NCBI RefSeq assembly: GCF_029227915.1
Contig: NC_079886.1
Coordinates: 17,336,501 to 17,400,500 of the forward strand
DNA: 64,000 bases
Source of the DNA: Hydractinia symbiolongicarpus
Lineage: Eukaryota > Cnidaria > Hydrozoa > Anthoathecata > Hydractiniidae
Direction of reading: 5' to 3'
This document shows positions 37,600 through 49,494 of this stretch, in pieces (positions within the stretch are counted from its first letter, which is position 1; each line of letters starts with the position of its first letter). Position numbers and translations under genes: made by a program. Under the pieces are notes generated by a model. That model was not told where the DNA came from, did no database searches, and worked only from the letters and a program-made list of their open reading frames with translations.

Positions 37600-38657
37600 A
37601 TGGCCACTTGGTGTTACAAATTTGGAGCACCAGGACCTCTACGTGAGTACGGAGTCCCATATTTCTGTGGCATTTCCGGAGTTCACGAAGTACGCCATCA
37701 AGGTCCCAACGACCTATCTCAATGACCCTGTTAGTGTGGGGTGGAAAGGGCAAGCGTTGGATTACTGGAATATTCAGGTAAATTTCTCCACCCATTGCAC
37801 AACAGCCCTAGGCATCTTTACCAAGCACATGACGGGCTCGGTACCCCTTATCAACTCGATTTTTAAATTCCATGCCTGTTACCATATGCGTCGCATCCTG
37901 GCAAGGATAAAGGTACCCATGCCGTAAGACGATGGGTTCAAACAGTATAAAAATCCCTAATCCACATCTGGATACATCCAAGTATGCCGCGAATATGGTG
38001 CGGATCCCAATTGCATGTACAAGTTTAAAGCAGTCATGTCGTCACTCACGAATGGTAGATGGTGGCGAAGGTTGACGGTGATTGGGGCAAATTTGTCATG
38101 CCGACAAGCCAAGGTCTAACATCGGAGGGTCTGAATAAGCTGAGTGAGAGTATCAGGGTTTACGTGGTCTTGTTTCTGGGATCACAAGCAAGGGTCAGAC
38201 ATCCTTAATAAGCCATGACATCACAGAATTCCAGAAGGTATTGCAATATAGTAGAACTCCGGTGAACTTTGCCGTCATGCACCATGTGTACATGCTATCA
38301 TCCGATAGGAACCTGCGAAAAGGCAAAATCGTGGGGTACAACAACAATATTTTGATCGCACCCGCAAATGCAATGATCAGTATACGACTTGACCTGAATA
38401 ACAAGCCTTTTGTGCAGCATGCCACGCCTCCTATACATACCATACCACCTACACCTGGAAAGCATGCCACCAGACATTTGGCATCTGCCAAATCACCCCC
38501 TAGTCATACAACACCTATTACACCTACCATGCATACCCCAGATATACATGTACATTTCACGCCCCATATAACTGAACAACCCCCACAATATCAACACGAA
38601 GATACCAAGGTCTCATTAATCACCATAGGAGCATTGTGCATTTCTTTGGCGAGATAA
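37600..38657 (+). pseudogene. Island ORF 6, about 350-codon protein, several breaks
   Basis: Starts MATWCYKFGAPGP at 37600, then shifts frame near 37635 into YVSTESHISVAFPEFTKYAI. In-frame TAA codons occur just after KVPMP (37926) and after DDGFKQYKNP; further shifts lie between about 38040 and 38200. The last frame carries VNFAVMHHVYMLSSD and KIVGYNNNILIAP, then a Pro/Thr/His-rich tail and a short hydrophobic C-terminus. The body is rich in beta-type sequence with no enzymatic motif; a structural (capsid-like) role is conceivable but unproven. I describe the pieces only and do not reconstruct the protein. Confidence 0.6.
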
Positions 38658-38692
38658 TTATGTTGAGCATCCTTAATACAAAGTAGCTATTA

Positions 38693-38885
38693 TTATAGAC
38701 TAGTCGTTAACCCGTGGAAAAATCCATGGGGTTGCCCTCCTTTAAATTTACTCGTCGCAAAATATATCGCATTTGATATTCGTGTTGCCGAGTGTGACAA
38801 AATTTGGCTATTATTAAAGAGATATAGGTAGCTCGTGGATAAACCCACGTTTTGGCCAGTTCTTTTTATATCACATTTCGTGTGT
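38693..38885 (+). repeat. Dispersed repeat copy 2 (ACTAGTCG... family)
   Basis: Begins ACTAGTCGTTAACCCGTGGA with a CCCGTGGAAAAATCCATGGG hairpin, and is followed at about 38823 by a second, related half (AGCTCGTGGATAAACCCACG...TTCTTTTTATATCACA). Related to 17737-17864. It abuts the right edge of the compact island. Confidence 0.6.
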
Positions 38886-39542
38886 TTGTAGCAAGAACAT
38901 TTTCTTTTCTTTTCTGGAGAAACAGAATACGGCTTTTATTAACATAGAGTTACTTTCAAACTTTTATTAGCACAAAAATCTTCTTTTTTCAAAAAGGTAT
39001 TTCAGTAAATGCGATCGTTTCATCCTATTATCAAAACGAGCAGCGGTTACAGCTCTTTTTGATTATGTTTAGGAATTATAAAACCTTTTGGATATATAAA
39101 AAGAATTTGTTTTTTTAATTATATATTGATATAAAAAAGATTATAGTTATAATGTATGGTGTTGTTATAAACTATTACATATAAAAAATTATACATTTTT
39201 TTTGGATTTATATTTACCATAAGGAATTAAAAAACTTAGTAGAGAATTAAAGGAATGTAATTTTTAAATCTCACTATTTTTCCAATAAACACCACAAAAA
39301 AAATAATAAAATTAAGATGCTTACAAACACAAAATCCTATAAAGTTTTACAAATTACAATGCCCTTTAATAGTTTCTCATTACAATTTTTAAAGCGCATA
39401 CCATTTTCTTGTTAGTGTCTAATAACCGTCAGGTGTTACGAAAGACAAGATGCTCAGGCCTGAATAAGGAGGTACTTAAATTTGCTAAGAAGTGAATTGA
39501 AGCGACCATTACCTTGAGTTCAAAACGTGCTCAAAAAATGCT
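38886..39542. other. AT-rich spacer downstream of the membrane protein gene
   Basis: No gene seen. It probably includes the 3' UTR of the leftward gene ending at 39543. Confidence 0.5.
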
Positions 39543-42500
39543 TTACCTCCTTATGCACCGTCCTATACATGTTTTTATTGCGAAAACTGTCATCCTCAAA
39601 ATAGTAACAACAACAATGACAATAATAATTAAGAACGGTGCTGTTAAAATGATATGTTGAATCCAAACACAAACTTTTGTGATTGCATTGATTCCTGGTA
39701 CACTTGATTGATCGTTCATGTAAACAAAAGCAAAAAACAAGTTCTCCACATTGATTATCAACAAAAATGACAATGAAATAGTTTCTAAGTGATTTAAAAA
39801 CTTGCTACGATATGGCGACACGTAAAGATGATGAACAAGGTAAGATAACAGCAAAGGTATCGTTAACATCATTCGTGCAACTGGATTCATCACAAAATTG
39901 CAAATGACGGCAATCAGTAACCGCCGAACAATTACTACCGACTCCCAATTTATTTGGCCAAATGTGCTCGATCTAAATGCACCTGTAAAGATTTCACATA
40001 TGCTTCGTATTTTTGTAAGTTCGTCGCTGGTGATATTCAATTTCACAGAATGACAAACACTGCGAAAATAAAAATAGAAGGAGGAGAGCGGAAAAGCCAA
40101 CGAAAAATAAAATCCTTTAACGCTTAGTTGTTTCCTTTGCAGCATTTTTATTGAAAGGTAAACTGAAACTCCAAATGGAAAAACCCATAACAGTGTTATG
40201 ATCAGAATGCAATATTGCCACCATGTGTAACATATAACGTCACCCTGGATAAACAAGTGCTTCTGGTTATTTATTTTTACACAATGGAGCAAGGTAAAAC
40301 AAAATGTGCTCACGCTCGTATAACCAAGTAAAGCGACTTGTATGAAGCAGTTTCGTATTTTGTCAATGACTTGACATTGGCTAAGATGTTCGAAACATTT
40401 TGATTTTGTCTTTCGTCTTATTTGACGAATGAAAAAAATGAGACCAACAGCAATAAGGAGCACCAACATAAGCATAAATACGTTGTTTACTTTGATTACT
40501 CGTTTAGAAACAGCATCAAGATTCTTGACGAAACAAATTTTCGATAGGTGTAATTGAATCAACTGAAGATTAAAAATGTTGGAGATTGTGGTTTTAAGTT
40601 GATGTAAATAACCGTAACTGTCTTGTTCTGTGGCTGGTATGTGTATTAAAAGTTCCATTTGGTAGAAAAAGAATACAATTGTTTTGATACCATAACCAAT
40701 CGCCTTAATTTCAGAACCAATAAATTTATTTATTTCGTTTATTTCCTCAGTTTTCTCCATTCTTTCCATGATCCTGTCTGAGAGAACTTCAAGACCGTAT
40801 TCATTATTAGCAATGGCTTCGTTCTCACTTTCTTCCTCGCTTTCGTCAAAAAGAGCATAGCTAAATGGATCTTCCCTGTAATTAAATATTTTTGTTTTGA
40901 ACAAAAAGAAAATTTTGTCTCTTTTGACAAAATATTTAGATATGATATTCACTAATAATGTTAACAGAGTCTTATAATACATCAGAAAAAGCACATAACA
41001 TGCGCTATAAAATGTGAGTAACAACCAAGATAAAACCATGTGGCAATCATTGTTCTTAATGCAATCTTCATTATAAAAATTCAGTCGAAACCCTTTTTTA
41101 CACGTTCCACATAAAATCCCTTCCCTGTGTTTGTTGCAGTCATTATAGGATTCACATTGATGTGAACAGCAATAATACGAAGGACATGGGAGAAAATATA
41201 CCTGAGACTCTGTACCCACATAGCCCCAAAAATTTGCTCGACTTCGAACTTTCTCCTCACATTTGCCTCCAGCAGGGCATTTAAAGCATGTAAAGTTGGA
41301 TTTCGTTGTAAGAAAAATATTTCTTTTTAGTCTAGATTTTCCTACAATCATGACTATACCTTTGTTTATGTTGTACATTCCTCTCGAGCATCGATGACAC
41401 TGAGCAGATGTTATTGATTCAGTGGTACTTAGAAGAAAAGAATCATAATTATTTGGACAGTAGAAACTCACATTCTGAAAGCCATTATGATGTCTATTCA
41501 AACCTTTTTCAAAACTAAAACCTTCAAGTATAGATGGCGCGTCTATTAATGAGTTTAATATCAAGAACTTTACATTTTTCAGAAGCGTAATAACGTTAGA
41601 TCGCAATAATAATCCGGTGATAAAAGTATTTGTAGCCGTGGCGTACATCACAGAATTATATATTTGCAGGTCCACATTATGAATGTTATATGAGCTGACA
41701 TATATGGCTCCACCAGAGTTGTTAGCGGCGTTGTAAAAAAATGTGCACTGTGTTATATATGTTTTGCTGAGTAAACTGTGAATGGCTCCTCCGTTACTAG
41801 CTGTATTGTTCGAAAAACTAGATTGTTGAACGTAAAGTTGACTGCGTCGACTTCTTATTGCACCTCCGTAAAAGCCTTGGTTATTTTTAAAAGAACACTT
41901 TATCACTTTGGCATTCTTAACATAGTTAAAATAAATGGAAGACTGTCTGTAATTTGATAAAGCTGATTCTGAAACTAGAACTGTTACGCAAAAGTTAATT
42001 AGCAACCCATACATCACAGAACGTTTTCTCAATTTATTTCCATAAAAAGTTGTATTAAAGATGTTAACCGATGAAACACAATTTTTATCAAAACTAATTA
42101 ATGGTCCTACTCCGGTTGAAATAGTGCTTTTCGTAATGCTAACGATTCCTGTTTTTGAAATATGTGTGATACTCATTATTGCCTTTTTTTCATCTCCTTC
42201 AAAAACACATTTATATATAACTAATCTAATGTGAACAGCTCGAGATAAAGAGATAGCTGTGACATTTTTAAAAGTAGTGTACGATATCCGAAGTTTAACG
42301 AATTTTGACCACCTTTTATATCTAACAGCGTACCGACGAATAACGGTAGTTGATGTACCGTTAAAGCTGCAATTAGAAATAGCTACGTCACAGCTTGTGT
42401 TGAACATCAGCAAAGGTGTGGATTGAAAGTCGATGTTTTCCACGCGGAGTGTTATTTTCTTTTTCCCAACACTTAAGAACATGTACTCTTTTATTGTTTG

Positions 42501-42905
42501 GTTTTGTTTTACCATGAATATAATAGGGCGAAAGAAACTGTTTTGGTAACTTTTAATAGAAATTTCATTTGCGATATGAATTGGTTTGTTTACAACATAC
42601 ACGTATGGTTTCTTTTCTCCTCCATCCAACCGAATGTGTTCTTCTGGTTTTATTTTGTAGGCAAATGTATATTGGAGAGATAAGCATGGAAGGAGGATTG
42701 TTCCACAGGACGCATCATCTTTTCCATTTCGTTGTGAAACGAAAGTATCGGCATCCACTGAAAATATTCAATAATTATCAAATAAAAATGTTAACTGAAA
42801 AGGCTTTAGTTAAAAAAATATATATTGACCTGAATATTTGCATAAAAATGTTAACGGAATAATGATATGGAAAAGCATTGCATAATGTTTCATCTCGACT
42901 GCCAT
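39543..42905 (-). CDS. Beta-helix/Cys-rich multi-pass membrane protein, two exons, about 1096 residues
   Basis: Exon 1 (42830-42905) starts MAVEMKHYAMLFHIIIPLTF, a clear signal peptide. A 72-base intron (gtcaat...ttttcag) joins it to one large exon (39543-42757) and restores the frame as YS-VDADTFVSQRNG. The ectodomain (to about residue 450) has repeated short strands with NNxGxxGGAI motifs, typical of right-handed parallel beta-helix proteins. Next comes a Cys-rich module (about 470-590: CPAGGKC, NFWGY, CPSYYCC, GILCGTCKKGF). The C-terminal part has roughly eight to nine hydrophobic helices, with a charged, Glu-rich loop (DESEEESENE) after the first. This architecture occurs in uncharacterised receptor-like proteins; ligand and signalling are unknown. 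The frame is fully intact. Confidence 0.85.
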
Positions 42906-43067
42906 TTCAACATCCTTCGCTCTAAACTCCAGAGTTACAAAAAATGGAAACAAATAAGTAAATGACTTTTCACTATTTGTTAGTAATAGATAAAAAAGTA
43001 ATCAAGTTTCATTTACTCTATCACTTTCTGATTAAATTTCATTTCACAAAAGTTTCACAAACTTAAA

Positions 43068-44015
43068 GGAGAACTAACGATTGATAACAACTTGTGCTTA
43101 AAATGTTCATGATAGTGTGAATATGAACTAAGTTAAATTTTTTGTATTTGTGAGCTTTGGTTTTCGAGATATTTAAGGTCGAAGTAGTCCCACGATCGCC
43201 GCCATGACAGTGTCGATTAGTACATTCTGTTCGGTGAAGTACTAACTCGTATGACGTAAGTCCGCGGATTGTAAACAAACTCATCTGAATTAACGAAGCG
43301 GGGTAATACTAAGCTGTGCCTTTAGCGTTTGTCTAAAAGTAATTTTATTTACATGTTTTGAAATAAATATCTACTGCAAAATAAAATGATAATTGAGGTT
43401 ATAAATATAGTTTTAGAGTTTTAGACATGAGTTTTTATTTGGAAAAAAATAAATCTTCGCTACGTGCATTCAGATCTATTAAGAATTTTTTCTTGTGTTA
43501 TTTTTGTATCAAAACATTTCGAAAGACAACAGTGCTTAGTTTAATTTGATAATTTGGAAAACAAAACTTCAAATGATTGTGTGCAATTAAGTGTACTGAA
43601 AGTAATTGTGCAATAACAAACAAAACAGAAACAGTCTCAAAGTTTTTCTCTGTTTACCTTCTTTCACATGTTGCTAAATTCTTTGATTTTTTCTTTTACG
43701 ATGGATTTACCTTGTCTTCTTCACCGCCCGAACGTTACGATTAATTTTAATGACTCTAGGAAAGAATGAGTGAATCTTCAAAAGTCCTGTTGAGCTATGT
43801 GCGCCGTCAAAAAGAAACAAAATATGCATGAACCAAGTTAGACACTGTTCGATAATGGCGATGATCTTTATGTTATTAATATTTTGGGGGGATAAAATTT
43901 GGACAAAAAAAATGAAAGAAATGAAAAATTTTATTCCACGTTGTTTTCGTGATATGTAAGAATGTTCTTATTACAAAAAAACATATATGTAGCCTTTTCG
44001 GTAGTTCTCCTTTTA
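43068..44015. mobile_element. PIF/Harbinger-like MITE with later insertion
   Basis: Terminal inverted repeats AAGGAGAACTAACGA (left, 43070) and its near-complement CGGTAGTTCTCCTT (right, about 44000), flanked by TTA on both sides; a 3-bp TWA duplication is typical of PIF/Harbinger. No transposase. Compared with the 28.4-kb copy, it carries about 340 extra bases (43440-43785). Confidence 0.65.
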
Positions 44016-44275
44016 GTAACATTTTATTTGATATGTTACTTTATTATCAGATCACACTCGAGATTGAATTTATTAATGTTTGAGAAAACAAATTGTAAGG
44101 TGCTTTGTCAAAACAATTTTATCAATATTTTACTTTCGCCTGTCAAAACGGAGAGTTTAGTAAAAGTACAGCAGATATTGTATTATGTTTGGGTTGTAAA
44201 AACCTAACATATGCACAAAAACGGTAAATACTTTATACATTAAAATTTTTGAACCGGAATAAAATGACATTTTGT

Positions 44276-44768
44276 TTATTATACTGCACTTTTTGTAGCT
44301 TACTGCCAATATATTTTGACCGGGATTGTAGCTACGAGTTTTCTTCGAACAATGCTGGAGGACTGATTTAGAGATGAATATCGGAAATTAATATCGAATA
44401 TCGGAAATTAATATCGAGAAATATAATTTATTGAACAGGAAGGTTCAAGAAAATGGGTGCGACGTAAAATAGACCCTAAAATGACTTTTCATTTTGCGCG
44501 AATTCATGTAAAACTTCGGTTTGCCGCTGTCATAGAACTAGGCAAATAGCCTCTTGAAATTAGTTCTTAAACGTCGATTACCACATATTAATTATCATTT
44601 ACCCATTTTCTTGAACCTTCCTGTTCAATAAATTATATTTCTCGATATTAATTTCCGATATTCATCTCTAAATCAGTCCTCCAGCATTGTTCGAAGAAAA
44701 CTCGTAGCTACAATCCCGGTCAAAATATATTGGCAGTAAGCTACAAAAAGTGCAGTATAATCCTACCC
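44276..44768. repeat. Large palindrome, arms about 170-180 bp
   Basis: 44280-44457 and 44600-44764 are inverted copies (both contain TTCGAACAATGCTGGAGGAC or its complement and a TTATTGAACAGGAAGGTTCA block), separated by about 140 bases. The outer part of each arm is a piece of the 199-bp MITE described next. The left arm has a small internal tandem (TATCGGAAATTAATATCGA, twice). Confidence 0.85.
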
Positions 44769-44908
44769 CCTCTCCCCCATTATCAAGGTTTGGAAACGTG
44801 TTAGCACAGCTTTTGAACATTGATACTGGGGGAAAGGGGGCTTTGTACTATCTTGCTCTTGCTCGCGTGTAAAAAGGGTTTACTGCCATTATTTTTGACC
44901 GGGATTGT
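44710..44908 (+). mobile_element. 199-bp MITE, copy 1
   Basis: Inverted ends ACAATCCCGGTCAAAATA and TTTTTGACCGGGATTGT extended by TTGGCAGTAA/TTACTGCC. Almost identical over its full 199 bp to 49296-49494. Flanking dinucleotide CT on both sides. Non-coding. Confidence 0.85.
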
Positions 44909-45493
44909 CTGAATTTCAAGAAAAAAAATTGAAAAGAGTTGTGGCCTTTTTTTTCCCAGAGAAAGTCAAAACGGCCTCTGTAACTCGAATTTGTTACACA
45001 CACACGTGGACTAGAGCCTAGCTTCTATGAAACTACCATTCTGTAACAAATGCAGTGAAATGATAAGAAAAATTAGCCGCCAAAATTCGAAGAAAACGAA
45101 AGTGAAATCAAATGATATTCAACACAAGAAATAAGCTCTCATCTTAGCCTAAAATAACGTATAAAATAAGGTATAAAATACCTGCCAAGGCCTAAAAACC
45201 AGTTTGCCATTGACATGGTTATAGGCAGGGACAATTCCATGCTAATTTTGGCTACAAGCAAAGGTTCAATTAAACATGTTGAAAAATATAACCAGAGATC
45301 AACGCGAAACAGATATGATGAGTTCAAGAGGACGAGAATTTAAATTCATTGAACAAATCCTAAAGGAATCGATGAAAGACTTAGAACCTTGCCCGCACTG
45401 TTTTTGCACCCCCGGTTCTCAAAGGCATGGATGCCTAAAATGTATAATATATATAAAAAAACTATGTTCGTATTTAAAAGTTCTTATATTCCA

Positions 45494-45679
45494 TGCGTCA
45501 CAAGTGCGTCACATATGCGTCACAAGCTATATAGTACTACGCTGTGAAGGAATTTAATGCGTCACATCCAAAGTTTTAAAAGAATAGTACATATTTCTTA
45601 AACAAATGTTGTGACGCATGTGACGCATACATTTAACAGTTAAACACATGCAAAAAACGATTGACGCATTAGTGACGCA
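45494..45679. promoter_or_regulatory. Cluster of eight TGACGCA / TGCGTCA motifs
   Basis: Four TGCGTCA copies (45494, 45505, 45516, 45558) are followed by four TGACGCA copies (45612, 45621, 45662, 45673), so the cluster is arranged as an inverted repeat. The motif resembles ATF/CREB- or AP-1-type bZIP sites. It may instead be the repeated termini of an old foldback element. Confidence 0.5.
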
Positions 45680-45977
45680 CTGAGGCGCATGGAAATTACA
45701 GCTAAATATCTTTAAAAACTTAATATTTTGTTCTGGCACCTTTGTGCTTTTGCACAAGTGCCAACCTTACATGCAAAACAAACATAACCAAGGTCTTTTT
45801 TCAGTTTGATCTTCCCTTACAGAGCTAAGCACTACCTTATTTATTTGACACAGTATAAAACCAAATCTTTCCAGTTAGGTCAAAACTCCAATGTAAAATA
45901 ATATTAACACACAGGAATGCTGGAAATGATGAACGACTGCATTTGTAATTGAGTGATAAAATTATATTTATTTAAAT

Positions 45978-46006
45978 TTTCGTCTGTCTACAACAGACTT
46001 CATCAG
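45978..46006 (-). ncRNA. Hammerhead-ribozyme-like core downstream of the Penelope-like element
   Basis: On the minus strand: CTGATGA, then a helix (GTCTG/CAGAC) and GAAA, the order of a hammerhead core. Penelope-like elements are known to carry hammerhead motifs in their terminal repeats. Stems I and III are not convincing here, so activity is doubtful. Confidence 0.35.
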
Positions 46007-46224
46007 AAAATGACAATGATAAAAGAATCTGCTAAAAAAGTTGTTATGAAGGTAGATATAATTACTGTAATTAAAAGATATAATTGCTGTAATAAAAAGC
46101 TAATAAAAAATGTTAAAAACAACAGCGATGGAGATGAAAGAACTTTGATGGAGATCAAAGAAAGCTAGAAACTACGATGGAGTGTAAAAGGTAAAAGGAG
46201 AGCAGGTTTAAAATTTATTAAAAG

Positions 46225-48635
46225 TCACCAATCGCCAATTAAATGTTTCTGTATACGTTTCGTACGTCGCCAATCGTGGAATCCATTCAAGCCTTGATGA
46301 ATCGCGCACACCGTACCGATCCAAAACTTCTCCTTTTCGAGCAGGATTTCTCCGATCTTTTCGTTCGAAAGTTGATCAGTATTGTCCACATAATCGATCA
46401 GAATGAAGCGAAGAAATTTCGTTGGATTTTCGGCATCGTTGCAACATTCGATGAAGTGCTTGACAATTTGACAAGATTTAACTTGGTTCTTGATGTGGCT
46501 TTTGTAATTGGCCAAACGATGTTTCCAGCTGTTTGTGGAGCCAATGCCTTGTTTTTTGCATTTAAGACAATAGCACATGTATACGACGTGTTTGGTAGTA
46601 CAAGTGAGCTGTTTACGGATTTTGAAATGCTTCTTTGTAGCGTTGCAGGTAAAAGAGTCGACGTGATCAACAAAGTTGCTGCAAGAATCGCATTTCTTCT
46701 CACATGGTACGTATCCAGGATTTTCGTCGTCTTTTGTGGATCTCGTAGTATAAGGATCAGCTCGAACCATTAGTTGTTGCAGGTTTTTCAACGTTTTGTT
46801 GGCAACCATGATCGATCCACGTTGAAGCAAGCGTCGGTGAGTCGTATATCAAGTCAACGTGTTTCTTGACGATACTTTTGATATTCGGACCGCATGGATT
46901 GTATTCCGTAGAGAATATGGTCATTTTCGATTTGCTCTTGGTAGTTTTCTTGCCAGCTTCGGATCTTGTTTTTTGTTCAATCGCATTGAAGTTTTTTTTG
47001 ATGGCCTTCGGATCGTGATTACGAGCAGCAAGGTAAGCTTTGTATTCTTTCGCTTTTAGGTTGAATTCGTCATCTGAAGAGCAAATCCGACGCAATCGTG
47101 TAGCAACGCCAAGCGATATGCCATCTTTTAAGCGTTTTGGATGGCACGAGTTGCCGTGGAGATACATAAGACTACTTGTTGGTTTGCAGTATACTGATGT
47201 AGAAAGTTTTTTCTCCTTTATTTCGATCCGCAAATCAAGAAAACATATGGATTTCCCGCCGACTTCCATTGTGAACTCGATTCCAGGTGCTAAGGTGTTG
47301 ATGAAATCGAGAAATGTTCGTAAACGATTCGGATCGCCACACCAAAGGGACAAACAATCGTCGCGGTATCGACCAAAGTATTTGATCTCTGGAAATTCGT
47401 TATCCATTGTCGCAAGAACAGCATCATCAACGCATTTGATGGCGATGTCAGCGTATGAACAAGAGTTGGCAGCTCCCATGGCAGTTCCATTCGTTTGCAT
47501 GAGATGCTTTCCATCGAATGTAGAGTTGTTGTGCGTGAGGCAAATCTTCAGTGCTTCAACAAGGCAAACAGTTGAAGGTGATTGTTCTGCTCTGGTTTCA
47601 AGACAGCTACGTACAGCATTTATTCCTAAAGTGTTGTCGATGCTAGGGAACATGTTTACGATATCGAATGAGACAAGTATGGTGTTGTCGGTAATCGTTT
47701 TCGAATTCAAGTTGTCAATTATTTGCAAGAGATGTTGGGTATCTTTGATCCTTGTAGTAATCGATTCGGCCATTGGAGCACAATGTTTCTCAACAAAGAT
47801 TGCAAGATTCTCAATGGCGGTGTTGCATCCTGTAGTGAGGAGACGAACAGGTGTACCAGCTTTGTGTGTCTTGTAAAGGGTTGAATTTTTACCAGGTTGG
47901 GCGTTATCGTTGACAATGAAGTTAGCCCATTTGTAGGATAAATCGCCTTTGTTTTTCCATTTTGTAACAAAACGATCTACCACTTCAATGTGATTTTGTG
48001 TTGGATCGTTGTCAATCTCGATGAAGTTACTTCTTTCAATTTGTTGACGTGCCTTTTCACGATCTGTTGTTTTATTGACTAAGACGAAACGATTTCCCTT
48101 ATCTTGAATACGAAGGATAGTTTGGTTTTCGGGATCGTGCATGTGTTTAAAGCTTGTTTTTTCTCTCTTGTCAAATTTGATTGGTGTGGTTTTCTAGTCG
48201 TATCAGAAAAAAGATCATTTTCAAACCGACTCAAAAATGTCTCAAGTTCGTAGAAATTCGAACGAGGTGCGATGCTTGATACCGTTTTCTTTACGTAAGG
48301 TGGCAATATGGTATCTTTGGTCTGGTGTGGTTCATCTGTAGGTGTGTGGTTATGGTCTCAGAATGGAAGAAAGCTCGACTTCTTAATCTATGTTTGAAGT
48401 TATCGAAATCTTTAAGAAGCTGTAACCAATTCATACTGGACAGCGATGGAATGAGGGAAGGTCCTTTGCTGCAAAGAGATGACAAATTTGGATCGATGGG
48501 CTCATCAGTAAGGTTGATGGGTTCATGCGATGGTATTGGAATATCAGAAATAAGATTCTCTTTAGCGTTGGTTTTCCTTTTCCTTTCTTTTGCAACGATG
48601 TATAAATCAACGTTTGTAATTTGCTCGATCAACAT
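46225..48635 (-). pseudogene. Penelope-like retroelement: reverse transcriptase plus GIY-YIG endonuclease, frameshifted
   Basis: Four consecutive frames on the minus strand make one polyprotein with three frameshifts (near 48300, 48120 and 46800). N-terminus (to 48291): [14 protein letters not shown] and [12 protein letters not shown]. Middle (46757-48142): fingers/palm motifs LVSFDIVNMFPSIDN, GTAMGAANSCSYADI, GRYRDDCLSLW (catalytic Asp pair) and CFLDLRIEI. C-terminus (46225-46830): CxxC-rich then VYMCYCLKCKKQGIGST and WKHRLANYKSH, a GIY-YIG endonuclease. This domain pairing is diagnostic of Penelope-like elements. Inactive as read. The right end abuts a long (TA)n tract. Confidence 0.88.
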
Positions 48636-48710
48636 TAATTTATCTCTTCTATACTTTTTAATACGTCTGTTTTTGAAGATTGATGACAGTTTGTTTTTTC
48701 TTGTATCAAG

Positions 48711-48893
<183 letters not shown>

Positions 48894-49295
48894 TTATATA
48901 GACTTAACCATCGAATTTAGTTCATTTTTTTTGCACGTAGTACTTTTCACGCAAAACATTTTGCGCGTTCCTTCTGTATATACTAAATTTTGCGCGCAAA
49001 AAAATTTTTTTGGCACAAGTGCGTTAAAATTAATACCCACAAAAATTAGTAACAATAACGTATTCATTAACTACAACTTTTCACGGAATATTATAATATC
49101 TCGCGATTATCGAGAACTGCCCCATTGTTTTAGCATTTCTATTGTTTCCAATTTTAGCATAGCACAAAAGAAACAATGCTGGTACATACTTCAAAACATA
49201 TATATAGTATCCACCTTTAGAATTAATTTAAAAATTGAGTCAAAAAAATTACTCCAAAAAATTGACAAAAAAATTCTAAGTCGAAAATTTCAGAG

Positions 49296-49494
49296 ACAAT
49301 CCCGGTCAAAATATATTGGCAGTAAGCTACAAAAAGTGCAGTATAATCCTACCCCCTCTCCCCCATTATCAATGTTTGGAAACGTGTTAGCACAGCTTTT
49401 GAACATTGATACTGGGGGAAAGGGGATTTGTACTATCTTGCTCTTGCTACACGTGTAAAAAGGGTTTACTGCCATTATTTTTGACCGGGATTGT
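49296..49494 (+). mobile_element. 199-bp MITE, copy 2
   Basis: Same length and nearly the same sequence as 44710-44908, including a C-rich CCTACCCCCTCTCCCCC block. Flanked by AG on both sides. Confidence 0.85.

Noticed and set aside
47040-47876. 278-codon plus-strand ORF
   Set aside because: Antisense shadow of the Penelope-like reverse transcriptase.
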